Shown: positions 53,183 to 62,164 of the stretch, piece after piece | How the letters are laid out: every line of letters begins with the position of its first letter | Position numbering within the stretch: position 1 is the stretch's first letter | Assembly: GCF_006740045.1 (NCBI RefSeq) | Contig: NZ_AP019749.1 | Coordinates: forward strand, 2,003,001 to 2,067,000 | Direction: 5' to 3' | From: Comamonas terrigena NBRC 13299 | GTDB lineage: Bacteria; Pseudomonadota; Gammaproteobacteria; Burkholderiales; Burkholderiaceae_C | Length of the DNA: 64,000 nucleotides | Position numbers and translations under genes: made by a program | Notes under the pieces: model-generated | Database searches by the model: none | What the model was told of the DNA's origin: nothing | The model's input: only the letters and a program-made list of their open reading frames with translations

Positions 53183-54176
53183 TGTAAAAGCCCTGCCAAT
53201 TCAGGACCCATGTGTGCAAGGCGTCCGGGATTGTCGCGGGGCTCTCCACGGGCGGCAAGCCCAGTACAGAGGCGGCTTGATATAGCGCAAACAATGGGTC
53301 GCTGAGATCCAGTGGTGTGGCGCCATGCTGCTTGGAGAGCTTTTCTCCATCGGGCATCAGCACCAGCGGCGTGTGCAGATAGGCCGGTGTCGGCACGCCC
53401 AGAGCATGCTGCAGCAGCATCTGGCGGGGGGTGTTGTCGGTCAGGTCTTCGCCGCGCACCACATGGGTGATGCCCTGCAGCGCATCGTCCACCACCACGG
53501 CCAGCTGGTAGGCATACAGGCCGTCGGCGCGCTGCAGGATGAAGTCGCCCACGGCCTCGACGGGGCGCTGGGTTTGGGGCCCCAGGCGCCGGTCCTGCCA
53601 TTGCAGGCAGCCATCTTCCAGTACAAAGCCGGCCGGTGTCGCCCCGGCCGCCTGCCTGGCAGGCCAGTCCCGCACATATTCATCGAGCCGGAAACGCCAG
53701 CTGCGCGCCGGTTTGCCGTGCAGGCCGTGGCGGCAGGTGCCGGGGTAGGGACGCTCCACATGGCGCACATGGACCACGCCCTGGGCCGCCCAGGCGGCTT
53801 CCAGGTCACGGCGTCCGCAGCCGCAGGGGTAGGCCAGGTCGCTGTGCCGCAGCTGCTCCAGCGCGGCGGCGTAGTGCGCCTGGCGCTGCGATTGCCAGAC
53901 CGGAGGTGCGTCGGGATGCAGACCGCATTGGGCCAGCTGCTGCAGGATGTACTGGTCGGCGCCGGGTTGGCAGCGCGGTGGATCGATGTCTTCGATGCGC
54001 ACCAGCCAGGTGCCGCCATGGGCGCGGGCATCCAGCCAGCTGGCCAGGGCGGCGACCAGCGAGCCCGCGTGCAGCGGGCCGGTGGGGGAGGGGGCAAAAC
54101 GGCCGCAGTAGGGAGCGGCCGTGGCGGGCAAGGTGACCGCAGCAGCGGCCGAAGGTGGGCAGGCAGAGTCAGGCAT
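53139..54176 (-). CDS. gluQ: Glutamyl-Q tRNA(Asp) synthetase GluQ
   Basis: A 345-residue GluRS paralogue lacking the anticodon-binding domain. It attaches Glu to queuosine-34 of tRNA(Asp). HIGH-like motif [22 protein letters not shown]-like EKLSKQHGA, zinc cysteines in [11 protein letters not shown] with PGTCRHG. The C-terminus is slightly long and overlaps trmB. Confidence 0.94.
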   Translation of the reverse strand: MPDSACPPSAAAAVTLPATAAPYCGRFAPSPTGPLHAGSLVAALASWLDARAHGGTWLVRIEDIDPPRCQPGADQYILQQLAQCGLHPDAPPVWQSQRQAHYAAALEQLRHSDLAYPCGCGRRDLEAAWAAQGVVHVRHVERPYPGTCRHGLHGKPARSWRFRLDEYVRDWPARQAAGATPAGFVLEDGCLQWQDRRLGPQTQRPVEAVGDFILQRADGLYAYQLAVVVDDALQGITHVVRGEDLTDNTPRQMLLQHALGVPTPAYLHTPLVLMPDGEKLSKQHGATPLDLSDPLFALYQAASVLGLPPVESPATIPDALHTWVLNWQGFYNAARDRYSSYPRCP

Positions 54177-54238
54177 GTGCGGGCACAGGCCTGGCAGGCG
54201 GCACCATCACAGGGTGCCGGCCCGCAGGCCGCAGGAGA

Positions 54239-55342
54239 TCAGGCTGGATTGTCCACCTGATCGGCAATGGCCAGCGCCAGATCCAGGCCGGAGAGGAATG
54301 CGTCTTCGACCCGCATGCCCACGCACCAGTCGCCGCAGACGCCGAACTGCTCGTGCGAGTCCCAGGCAAACGACTGGCCCAGCGGGGTGCTGGTGCGGGC
54401 GTGGGGCCACAGACGCACATCCATGTGGCTGGGCTGCACGCGGATGCCCGTCACTTCGGTGAAAGCCTTGTGCAGCTTGGCGAGCACGCGGGCCGGGCTG
54501 TCATTCTGGTGCTTGTGCGACCATTCGGCACTGGCGTGCACCGTCCAGCGTTCCTTGAGCGAGCGGCCGGGCTTGGACGATTCGCGCGCCAGCCAGGCAA
54601 TGCGGTGGTGGGTGCTGCTGGCCACGTTCCAGTCCGGGCCCAGTGTGGTCACGCCGGGCTGCATGGCCTGGGGGAAGGACAGCATCATGGTCCAGCAGGG
54701 TTCCATTTCCACTTCCGACAGCGGCAGGGTCAGCGGGCTTTGCACGCCGCTGCCGCGCAGCAGCAGGGTGGCTGCCGGAGCGGGGATGGCCAGCACCACG
54801 GCGTCAAAGCCAGCATAGACATTGGGGGCGTCATCCGGGCTGGAGACGCGCAGCTGCCATTGGTCCGGGTGCAGGCGGTCGCGTTCCAGGGCCTGGACCT
54901 GGGTGCGGGTGTGCAGCATGCCATGGCGCTCCAGCGGGGCGGCCCAGGTGCGCACCAGATCGCCCATGCCGGGGCAGGCCACCCAGTGGTGTTCCTTGCC
55001 ATTGGGGCGAGCGACTTTCTTGCCGGTTTCGTCCAGCACCACGATGGTGGTGGCGCTCCAGGGGCGGCACAGACCCGGTACGGTCACGTCCAGCGCCTGG
55101 GCAAAGCGCGGGTCGCGCACGGTGAAGAACTGCACGCCGGCATCGAAGCTGCCGTTGGCGGTGTCGACATGACCCATGCGGCCGCCGGCCTGGGCTTCTT
55201 GTTCGAAGACCGACACGCGAAAGCCGGCCTGCACCAGGGTGCGGGCGCAGGCGGTGCCGGCCATGCCGGCGCCGATGATGGCGATGTGATAGGGGCGGGA
55301 GGGAGCGGGCAGAGGGGTGTCGTAGGCTGCGTTGCGCGGCAT
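54239..55342 (-). CDS. FAD-dependent oxidoreductase (renalase/amine oxidase-like)
   Basis: A 367-residue flavoprotein. Rossmann motif IAIIGAGMAGTACARTLVQAG, the second FAD motif EQEAQAGGRMGHVDTANGSFDAG, and the C-terminal GVCGDWCVGMRVEDAFLSGLDLA closing the FAD site. This group includes renalase-like and amine-oxidase-like proteins, function unknown in bacteria. ATG 55342 follows GGAG. A 60-base gap separates it from the upstream LysR gene on the same strand. Confidence 0.88.
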   Translation of the reverse strand: MPRNAAYDTPLPAPSRPYHIAIIGAGMAGTACARTLVQAGFRVSVFEQEAQAGGRMGHVDTANGSFDAGVQFFTVRDPRFAQALDVTVPGLCRPWSATTIVVLDETGKKVARPNGKEHHWVACPGMGDLVRTWAAPLERHGMLHTRTQVQALERDRLHPDQWQLRVSSPDDAPNVYAGFDAVVLAIPAPAATLLLRGSGVQSPLTLPLSEVEMEPCWTMMLSFPQAMQPGVTTLGPDWNVASSTHHRIAWLARESSKPGRSLKERWTVHASAEWSHKHQNDSPARVLAKLHKAFTEVTGIRVQPSHMDVRLWPHARTSTPLGQSFAWDSHEQFGVCGDWCVGMRVEDAFLSGLDLALAIADQVDNPA

Positions 55343-55402
55343 GGAGAGTCTCCGTTATGGGTATGGGGTGCGCGGCGCTGGGCGTGCACTCCGGTTCACA
55401 CT

Positions 55403-56371
55403 CTACACTGCATCCGACCCGCCGCCGGGCAGGTGGGGGTGCCGTGAATGGGCCAGCAGGGCGTTGCGGGTGGTGGGGCTTTCCAGCTGTTCCAGCCACC
55501 ACTGCAGGGCCCGGCCGGGGCGGGTGTGCGCCGAAGGTGTCCACGCATAGCGCAGCCGCATATTACGCGTGGGGCGGGCGACGTCCTTGACGCGGAGCAA
55601 GCCGGCTGCAACATAGGGAGCGACCATGCTGTCGGGCAGAAAGCCGCAGCCCAGGCCACGGATCTGGGCCTCGATCTTGGCGGGCATGCTGCCCACCGTG
55701 AGGGTGTCCTGCCCGCCGAGCAGGCCCACGCTGGCAGCGTCGCGCACGCCGGAGTCCGCCACCACGATCAGCCGGTGGGCCAGCAGGGTCTCGTCGTCGA
55801 TGGGTTCGGCGGCATTGGCCAGCGGATGGTGGGGCGCCACGGCAAAGCGGAAGATCATGTCGCCCAGATCGCGGGTCTGCAGACTCGCTGTGTCGCTGGA
55901 CTGCACGCTCACGCCGATTGCCAGGTCGGCGCGGCCGGAGGTGAGGGTCTCCAGCGTACCGGACAGAATGCCTTCCACCAGCTTCAGGCGGGTCGGAGGG
56001 TGCAAGGCGTAAAAGGCTTCGACCAGATCCAGCAGGGTGGCACGGTGGATCACGCCGTCGACCACGATGGTCAGCTGCGGCTCCCAGCCGGTGGCCACGC
56101 GCTTGACGCGGTGGGCCACGGCGTCCATGTCCTGCAGCAGACGGTCGGCTTCCTGCAGCAGGGCCTGGCCGGCTTCGGTGGGCTGGGCCTGGCGCGAGCG
56201 GCGGTCGAACAGCAGCACATCCAGCGCCTCTTCCATCTGGCGCACGCGGTAGGTCAGGGCGCTGGGGACCAGGCCCAGGGTGCGCGCGGCGGCGGCAAAG
56301 CTGCCGGTGTCGGCGATCACCTGCAGCATGGACAGACTGTCGGGGGTGAGCACGTCGCGGGGTTGGGGCAT
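55403..56371 (-). CDS. LysR family transcriptional regulator
   Basis: A 322-residue LysR regulator: HTH SLSMLQVIADTGSFAAAARTLGLVPSALTYRVRQMEEAL, effector-binding domain from about 95. Start ATG 56371 matches the family; the longer frame to 56485 lies in the intergenic region. Divergent from pirin-doxX, with a TTTGA-N9-TCAAA dyad (56393-56411) between them, so it probably regulates those genes, as LysR neighbours of pirin genes often do. Confidence 0.9.
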   Translation of the reverse strand: MPQPRDVLTPDSLSMLQVIADTGSFAAAARTLGLVPSALTYRVRQMEEALDVLLFDRRSRQAQPTEAGQALLQEADRLLQDMDAVAHRVKRVATGWEPQLTIVVDGVIHRATLLDLVEAFYALHPPTRLKLVEGILSGTLETLTSGRADLAIGVSVQSSDTASLQTRDLGDMIFRFAVAPHHPLANAAEPIDDETLLAHRLIVVADSGVRDAASVGLLGGQDTLTVGSMPAKIEAQIRGLGCGFLPDSMVAPYVAAGLLRVKDVARPTRNMRLRYAWTPSAHTRPGRALQWWLEQLESPTTRNALLAHSRHPHLPGGGSDAV

Positions 56372-56392
56372 GGCAGTGCAGGATGCAAAAGA

Positions 56393-56411
56393 TTTGAATG
56401 ATGCCATCAAA
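56393..56411. promoter_or_regulatory. Dyad TTTGA-N9-TCAAA between lysR and pirin
   Basis: A 19-bp inverted repeat in the divergent promoter, with LysR-type spacing; candidate binding site of the LysR at 55403. Confidence 0.45.
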
Positions 56412-56504
56412 CCCATGTTGCCCCCTGCAACAGCCCCCGCCCTACAGTACATCCATGGGTTGCACAACAGCGCGCAGCCCGCCATTCACACAAGGAGCAC
56501 CGCG

Positions 56505-57206
56505 ATGATCCGCATCCACAAATCCGCCGACCGGGGCCACGCCGACCATGGCTGGCTGGTGTCCCAGCACAGCTTTTCCTTCGCCAGCTACTACGATCCG
56601 GCCCATATGGGCTGGGGCAATCTGCGCGTCATCAATGAAGACCGCATCGCCCCCGGCACCGGCTTCGGCTCCCATGGTCACCGGGATATGGAGATCGTCA
56701 GCTATGTGATGTCGGGCCAGCTCTCGCACAAGGACAGCATGGGCAACGAGCAGGTGATTGCACCGGGCGAGGTCCAGCGCATGACCGCCGGTAGTGGTGT
56801 GGTGCACAGCGAGCACAACCACGCCGCCGGTCAGACCACGCATTTCCTGCAGATCTGGCTGCTGCCGCTGCGCCAGGGCATGGAGCCCGGCTACGAGCAA
56901 AAGCGCTTCACCAATGCAGAGAAAACCAATATCCTGCGCCTGGTGGCATCGCCGGATGGCGCGGAGAACTCCGTGCAGCTCAATGCCGATGCCCGCATCT
57001 ACGCCACGCTGATGGACGGTTCCACCGCACTGCACCAGGCCCTGGATGCACAGCGCAAGGCCTATGTGTTTGTCGTTTCGGGCGCGGTGTCCATCAATGG
57101 ACAAAAGCTGACAAGTGGGGATGCTGCGCTTATCGAGAATGAATCCAGTCTCACGCTGGACCAGGCCAGCCAGGCCGAGGTCTTGGTGTTTGATCTGGCC
57201 GCCTGA
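56505..57206 (+). CDS. Pirin family protein
   Basis: A 233-residue bicupin of the pirin/YhhW family: FSFASYYDPAHMGWGNLRVINEDRI, the metal-binding GFGSHGHRDMEIVSYVMSG with HGH-H ligands, and MTAGSGVVHSEHNH. Bacterial pirins bind iron and some degrade quercetin. AAGGAG precedes the ATG. DoxX follows 24 bases later; the two likely form an operon under the divergent LysR. Confidence 0.93.
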   Translation: MIRIHKSADRGHADHGWLVSQHSFSFASYYDPAHMGWGNLRVINEDRIAPGTGFGSHGHRDMEIVSYVMSGQLSHKDSMGNEQVIAPGEVQRMTAGSGVVHSEHNHAAGQTTHFLQIWLLPLRQGMEPGYEQKRFTNAEKTNILRLVASPDGAENSVQLNADARIYATLMDGSTALHQALDAQRKAYVFVVSGAVSINGQKLTSGDAALIENESSLTLDQASQAEVLVFDLAA

Positions 57207-57230
57207 TTGGTACAACTAGGAGCACGCAAC

Positions 57231-57647
57231 ATGATGTGGAATTCTTCTCAGAACGTCTTTGCGCTGGTCGGGCGCATCCTGATGGCTTTTCTGTTCATCC
57301 CTGCCGGGTTCGGCAAGATCAGCGGCTTTGCCGGAGCTGTGGGCTATGCCGGGGCGATGGGTATGCCCATGCCCACCGTGGCCGTCGGCATCGGTCTGCT
57401 GATTGAGCTGGTGGGGGGCGTCGCCCTGCTGCTGGGCTGGGGCACACGCTGGGCGGCCCTGGTGCTGGCGTTCTTTACGCTGGTGGCCAGCTTTTTCTTC
57501 CATGCCTACTGGGGGCTGCCGGCCGATCAGGCGGGCATGCAACAACTGCTGTTCAACAAGAACGTGGCAGTGGTGGGTGGGCTGCTGGCCTTTGCCGCCT
57601 TCGGTGCGGGCGCCTTCAGTGTGGATGGCCGTCGCCGTACCCTGTAA
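57231..57647 (+). CDS. DoxX family membrane protein
   Basis: A 138-residue, four-helix membrane protein of the DoxX/DoxD family: LVGRILMAFLFIPAGFGKISGFAG, GIGLLIELVGGVALLLGWGTRWAA. Members associate with redox processes such as thiosulfate:quinone oxidation or respiratory stress protection. ATG 57231 follows AGGAG; a TTG at 57207 would be in frame but overlaps the pirin stop. Confidence 0.9.
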   Translation: MMWNSSQNVFALVGRILMAFLFIPAGFGKISGFAGAVGYAGAMGMPMPTVAVGIGLLIELVGGVALLLGWGTRWAALVLAFFTLVASFFFHAYWGLPADQAGMQQLLFNKNVAVVGGLLAFAAFGAGAFSVDGRRRTL

Positions 57648-57692
57648 GCTGTGCTGCGCAATGCCGCCGTGCGGCGGTGTTGACTACCTTCC

Positions 57693-57717
57693 AAAGGCGC
57701 CCTCTGGGCGCCTTTTT
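57693..57717 (+). terminator. Terminator of pirin-doxX
   Basis: AAAGGCGCCC/GGGCGCCTTT stem with loop TCT and T run. Confidence 0.85.
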
Positions 57718-57907
57718 GGTTGTGTGGGCGGCAGCACCCAAGGCGTGCTGATGGGTGATGGACTGGAGGCTTGGGCGCATGGTCTGCCGCGGAGATGCCA
57801 TGCAGAACCCAGAGCCGGCCTGCACGCGATTTCGGGCGGTGGTGCCGGCGCCACCGGGGGGCAGTTTGGCATGCCGCGCCGCGCAAGGGTTGTCAGCCTG
57901 CTGCAAT

Positions 57908-57936
57908 AAAAAAACGGTGCAGATGACTGCACCGTT
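57908..57936 (-). terminator. Terminator of the FlhG/MinD-like gene
   Basis: AACGGTGCA/TGCACCGTT stem with six-base loop; on the minus strand followed by T run (A run 57908-57914). 28 bases past the stop. Confidence 0.85.
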
Positions 57937-57964
57937 GTTCTTGAGCGCTGGGGCTGGAGGCCGC

Positions 57965-58816
57965 TCAGGCGTACTCCACCGGGGTCAGCATGGTCTTGAT
58001 CTTGTTGGCCAACTGGGCCACGGCCAGGGCTGCCGGGCAGCCAGGCATGCTGTGCAGCAGCAACTGGCGGCGCATCACCGATTCACGCACGGCCTTGTCG
58101 GCGGGAATGTCGCCCATGTGGATCAGGCGCATGGGGTTGCCGGATTCCGTGCTGACAAAGCGGTTGAGCACCTGTTGCAGCTGGCCGGTGATGGCGCGGC
58201 CGTCACCGGGGCGTGCGGCTTGGTTGATCACCAGGCGCATGTTGTGGCGCTTTTGCTGGGTGGTCAGCACCTTGATGGCGGCGTAGGCATCGGTCAACGA
58301 GGTGGGTTCGGGCGTGGCCACGATCAGCACTTCGGAGGCCAGCGACACGGAGAACAGCACCACGTCGGAAATGCCGGCGCCGGTGTCGAGCAGCACCACG
58401 TCGTAGCGGGGCGCCAGTGTGTCGATCACATGCATCAGCTGGTTGCGGATTTCCGGGGTCAGGCGGGAATATTCCACCATGCCGGAGCCAGCCAGCAGCA
58501 CCGAGAAGCCACCGGGCGCGGTGATCACCGCTTCGTCCAGCGTGGCCTTGCCGGTGAACACATCGTGCAGCGTGACCTTGGGGTAGAGGTTCAGCACCAC
58601 GTCCAGATTGGCCAGACCGAGGTCGGCATCCAGCACCAGCACGCGCAGGCCGTGGCGGGTGAGGGCTGCCGCCAGGTTGGCGGAGACAAAGGTTTTCCCG
58701 ACGCCACCCTTGCCACTGGTGATGGCAATGATGTGCGCACGCGAACCACGCGAAGAAGGTACATGCGTGGACTGGGCAGTGGCTAACGGGGAAGGGGGGG
58801 GCAGCACGTCGCTCAT
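57965..58816 (-). CDS. FlhG/MinD-like P-loop ATPase
   Basis: A 283-residue deviant-Walker ATPase: IIAITSGKGGVGKTFVSANLA, switch regions DADLGLANLDVVL and VVLLDTGAGISDVVLFS. Proteins like this (FlhG/FleN/YlxH) set flagellar number or place polar machinery. No flhF, flagellar or min genes are in the window, so FlhG versus another MinD-like role is open. ATG 58816 lies 10 bases after the stop of the frameshifted DGC, indicating an operon. The longer frame to 58888 overlaps the DGC. Confidence 0.82.
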   Translation of the reverse strand: MSDVLPPPSPLATAQSTHVPSSRGSRAHIIAITSGKGGVGKTFVSANLAAALTRHGLRVLVLDADLGLANLDVVLNLYPKVTLHDVFTGKATLDEAVITAPGGFSVLLAGSGMVEYSRLTPEIRNQLMHVIDTLAPRYDVVLLDTGAGISDVVLFSVSLASEVLIVATPEPTSLTDAYAAIKVLTTQQKRHNMRLVINQAARPGDGRAITGQLQQVLNRFVSTESGNPMRLIHMGDIPADKAVRESVMRRQLLLHSMPGCPAALAVAQLANKIKTMLTPVEYA

Positions 58817-58826
58817 CTTATTGCTT

Positions 58827-59593
58827 TCAGTTGACGCTGCCGGCAGGCTCATCCACGGCGTTCCACGCCGCGGCATCTTCGGAAACATCCGCCCAGGTGG
58901 ACGGCATGTGGGTCAAAGGCCCAAATAGTAAGCTTTTTTCTTCTGCAGAAACGGTACTGTCCGGTTGTTCTTCGATATGCACGCAGTTGCGACCGCTACT
59001 TTTGGAGCGGTAGAGCTGTTGGTCCGCACGCTCCAGCCACAGTTTGCGGGTGCTGCGGATCCATTGGAGCGCGAAGGCGCCGCCGACGCTCACAGTCACC
59101 TGCAGCTCCTGGGTGGGGGAAATGGGCACGCGCACGGCTTCGACCGCACGGCGGATGCGCTCGGCCACCGATTTGCCGAATGCAGCATGGCAGGCTGGCA
59201 GGCTGGCAGGACGATGGCGAATTCCTCGCCACCAAAGCGCACCAGGGTGTCCATGGGGCGCACACTGTCGGCCAGCACGCGGCTCACGGCCTGCAGCACC
59301 TGGTCGCCAGCCACGTGGCCATGGGCGTCGTTGATGTGTTTGAAGTGGTCGATGTCCAGCATCAGCAGCAGGGCTGCTTCGCCCGAACGGGCCACACGGT
59401 CTAGTTCACAGTCGATGACCGTGAAAAGCTGGCGGCGGTTGGACAGACCGGTGAGTGGATCTTTGAGCGACAGCTCGCACAGACCGTCAATGAGGGCCTG
59501 CAGATAGCGAGCAGGCTCAGCGTCTGCAGGCAGCTGGCCGGCACCTACCAGTGCGCGCGCAGCTTCCAGTTGCAGATCCTGCAGGGACACCAT
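58827..59593 (-). pseudogene. Diguanylate cyclase interrupted by an 8-bp tandem-repeat frameshift
   Basis: A GGDEF protein split over two frames. From ATG 59593 the frame gives LKDPLTGLSNRRQLF, DIDHFKHIND, inhibition site RPMD and GGEEFAIVLPAC, then breaks at 59186-59209. The remainder (VAERIRRAVEAVRV, LQVTVSVGGAFA, RADQQLYRSKSSGRN) continues in another frame to 58827. The break sits on two perfect plus one partial copy of CTGCCAGC; removing one 8-bp copy restores a continuous ORF through GGEEFAIVLPACHAAFGKSV. It may be phase-variable, a mutation, or an assembly error. Between sulP (55 bases) and flhG-like. Confidence 0.8.
59186..59209. repeat. 8-bp tandem repeat at the DGC frameshift
   Basis: On the plus strand CATGGCAG-GCTGGCAG-GCTGGCAG: two perfect and one partial copies of an 8-mer within the GGDEF coding region. 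Gain or loss of one copy shifts the frame by two. Confidence 0.9.
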
Positions 59594-59648
59594 GGGGAAA
59601 GCCTTAGATCCAGTCACGAAAATTGTTCGAAAGTGTGACGGAAGTGTA

Positions 59649-61355
59649 TCAGCCTCGCGCATACCCTGGCGGCACCGACGATTTTGGCGTCGGAGTTGAA
59701 GGGGCCAGGGACGAGAGAGCTTGGGCATCGGTTCGGTACAGCACCAGGTCATCGCCGGGCACCAGTGCGCCGGCACGTACCAGTATCTGTTCCACGGGGA
59801 GTTTCATTCCCCCGATATGCAGGGCAATTCCCTGCTTTTGCAAGGATCGCCGCAGCCGCACGAACATTTCGACGCCTGTTACGTCGATGCGGTTGATGGG
59901 CAACGCGGCCAGATACAGGATGCGGATGTCCGGGCGCTGTGCCAGCTGGTCGGTGATGTGGCGCTCCAGCGACTGTGCGGAGGCAAAATCCAGTTCGGCA
60001 TCCATGCGCAGGGCCAGCACCTCCGGGGCGATGGCGGGCAATTGCCACAGGTGGCGGTCGCGCAGGCTGCCGTCGGGATGGGGCGCCACTTCGATGATGC
60101 GGGGGTGCAGGCGCTGGTACAGAAAATAGCCCAGGCTCAGCACAATGCCGGCAAACACCCCCCAGTACATCTGCGGCGCGGTCAGCAGCGTCAGCAGCAG
60201 GGTGGCCAGGGCAATGCAGCCTTCCACCCTGGAGATCTGGAACAGGTAGAGGATGGCCCGGGGCTTGATCAGGTTGACCACGGCCGTGATGACGATGGCC
60301 GCCAGCGCGGCCTGCGGCACATGGTAGAGCGCGGGAATGAACCACAGCACCACCACCACCACCAGCAGGATGGCAAAGAGGTTGGAGTACCCGGTCTTGG
60401 CGCCGGCCAGCAGATTGACGGCCGAGCGCGAGAACGATGCGCTGGTGGCAAAGCTGCCGAACAGGCCGGCGCTGATCTTGGACAGGCCCTGGGCGATCAG
60501 GTCCTGGTTCTCGTTCCAGCGGGTGCCTGCCTGCTGGTGCTCGACCTGGGCGCTGGATGCGGTTTCCAGGAAGCTGACCAGCGAGATCACCAGCACCGGC
60601 AGGATCAGCGCGCTGAATTCCTCCCAACTGAGCATGCCGGGCCATGTGAGGTGCGGCAGGCCGCTGGGCAGATGGCCCACCACATCGCCACCGGCATCGG
60701 CATACCCCGTGGCCCAGCTGACGATGCCGGTGAGGGCGATGATGACAATCGCCGACGGAAAGGCCGCGCGCCAGCGCTTGGCCAGCACCAGCAGCGCAAT
60801 GCTGCCCACGCCGTAGGCAATGGCATGTCCGTCAAAGTGCTGGAGCGAGGGCGTGTTCCAGACGGCACTCCAGGTGCTGCGCAGGCCCAGCACCGCTGGC
60901 AGCTGGGAAGCCAGGATCAGCAGCGCGGCCGCCTGGGTGAAGCCGGTCAGCACCGGGGCGGTGACCAGGTTGAGCAGCCAGCCGGCACGCACCAGCCCCA
61001 GTACGGCCTGCACCAGACCGGCCAGAATGGCCATCCAGGCTGCCAGCAGCACCCAGTGGGCGGACCCGGGCTCGGCCAGCCCCGTCAGCGAAGCACCGAT
61101 CAACAGCGCACTCAGGGCGGTGGGGCCGACGCCCAGCCGGGGAGAGCCGCTGAACAACACCGCGATCAGGGCCGGGACAATGGAGGCATAAATGCCGGTG
61201 ATCAGCGGCATGCCAGCCAACGCAGCGTAGGCCACGCCCTGGGGAAGCAGCATCAGCCCGACCGTCAGACCGGCCCAGAACTCCCCTTGCAGCAATGCGG
61301 CGGTGGGCCGGGGCCAGGCCAGAAAAGGGAAGTAACGGGCGAGAGAGGTCAGCAT
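59649..61355 (-). CDS. SulP family anion transporter with STAS domain
   Basis: A 568-residue SulP permease. Transmembrane part (about 20-440) has the signature LPQGVAYAALAGMPLITGIYASIVPALI; the C-terminal STAS domain covers about 465-560. Members move sulfate, bicarbonate or dicarboxylates. ATG 61355 fits the SulP N-terminus; sequence upstream to 62222 is antisense shadow of the BON gene. It precedes the broken DGC and FlhG-like genes on the same strand. Confidence 0.93.
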   Translation of the reverse strand: MLTSLARYFPFLAWPRPTAALLQGEFWAGLTVGLMLLPQGVAYAALAGMPLITGIYASIVPALIAVLFSGSPRLGVGPTALSALLIGASLTGLAEPGSAHWVLLAAWMAILAGLVQAVLGLVRAGWLLNLVTAPVLTGFTQAAALLILASQLPAVLGLRSTWSAVWNTPSLQHFDGHAIAYGVGSIALLVLAKRWRAAFPSAIVIIALTGIVSWATGYADAGGDVVGHLPSGLPHLTWPGMLSWEEFSALILPVLVISLVSFLETASSAQVEHQQAGTRWNENQDLIAQGLSKISAGLFGSFATSASFSRSAVNLLAGAKTGYSNLFAILLVVVVVLWFIPALYHVPQAALAAIVITAVVNLIKPRAILYLFQISRVEGCIALATLLLTLLTAPQMYWGVFAGIVLSLGYFLYQRLHPRIIEVAPHPDGSLRDRHLWQLPAIAPEVLALRMDAELDFASAQSLERHITDQLAQRPDIRILYLAALPINRIDVTGVEMFVRLRRSLQKQGIALHIGGMKLPVEQILVRAGALVPGDDLVLYRTDAQALSSLAPSTPTPKSSVPPGYARG

Positions 61356-61410
61356 GGCCCGATTGTGCGTGGTTTCACACCAAAGCGCTGAGGCGCGCTC
61401 GACAGGAGTG

Positions 61411-61460
61411 CAGTTGCTGCTATGGAATTGAATAGCACCGCCTATCGGTCGTGCAGGGGT
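61411..61460. repeat. Palindromic intergenic element upstream of sulP
   Basis: GCTAT-GGAATTGA-ATAGC inverted repeat (61419-61436) followed by a GC-rich arm, resembling the ATAGC-type intergenic palindromes common in Comamonadaceae (from memory). The rest of the sulP/BON gap shows no other clear feature. Confidence 0.35.
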
Positions 61461-61577
61461 TTGTCCTACGCTCCGCTGAGAGGGCGCCTCACTCCGTGCC
61501 ATGTGGGAACCACGTAGAGTCGGCTGGCATGGCCTTGCGCCATTCCGATGAACTGTCAGAACGAAGGAGCAGACACC

Positions 61578-62036
61578 GTGAGTAAATCGACCCAACGCAT
61601 TGTGCAGATCATTGCCGTTTCGGCTCTGGCCTTTGGCCTGGCGGCCTGCAACAAGGCTGCTGACGAGGGACAGACCGCAGGCCAGAAGCTCGACAGCGCC
61701 ATCGCCAACACCGAAAAGGCAGCGGACAACGCGGCGGCCAATGCCTCCGCTGCCGCCACCAATGCCGCTGATGCAGCCAAGGACGCCGCCAAGGAAGCTG
61801 GCAATGCCATGGTCTCGGCAGCCGACTCGGCCTCGATCACGGCCGCAGTGAATGCGGGCCTGATCAAGGACTCCGAGCTGAGCGCCATCAAGATCAATGT
61901 GGACACCAAGGACGGTGTGGTCACGCTGACGGGTGAAGCACCCAACCAGGCGGCCAAGGACCGCGCCGGTGATATCGCCAAGGCGGTGCAGGGGGTGAGT
62001 TCGGTGGCCAACAACCTGACCGTGAAGGCCGGCTGA
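61578..62036 (+). CDS. BON-domain lipoprotein
   Basis: A 152-residue lipoprotein: signal and lipobox AFGLAAC near residue 23, then an Ala/Asn/Asp-rich helical linker (DNAAANASAAATNAADAAKDAAKEAG), and a C-terminal BON domain (ITAAVNAGLIKDSELSAIKINVDTKDGVVTLTGEAPNQAAKDRA, as in OsmY). BON proteins are linked to envelope stress and osmotic protection. Start: GTG 61578, nine bases after AAGGAG; ATG 61548 would also be in frame. Terminator follows. Confidence 0.87.
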   Translation: MSKSTQRIVQIIAVSALAFGLAACNKAADEGQTAGQKLDSAIANTEKAADNAAANASAAATNAADAAKDAAKEAGNAMVSAADSASITAAVNAGLIKDSELSAIKINVDTKDGVVTLTGEAPNQAAKDRAGDIAKAVQGVSSVANNLTVKAG

Positions 62037-62083
62037 GCCGGCTTTGCCTTGCCCCTGCTGTACCGGCATGCTGGTGCAGCCGC

Positions 62084-62117
62084 AAAAAAAGCTGCGATGC
62101 GTCGCAGCTTTTTTTTT
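62084..62117. terminator. Bidirectional terminator between the BON gene and lapB
   Basis: A7-GCTGCGA-TGCG-TCGCAGC-T9: strong stem with A and T runs on both sides, serving convergent genes on both strands. Confidence 0.93.
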
Positions 62118-62164
62118 ATGGTCCAGTCCAGCCCTGCCGCCTTGGGCGGGCGGCTGGCAAGGGG

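Noticed and set aside
59721..61391. 556-residue plus-strand ORF
   Set aside because: Antisense of the SulP transporter, Gln/Gly-rich with no signature.
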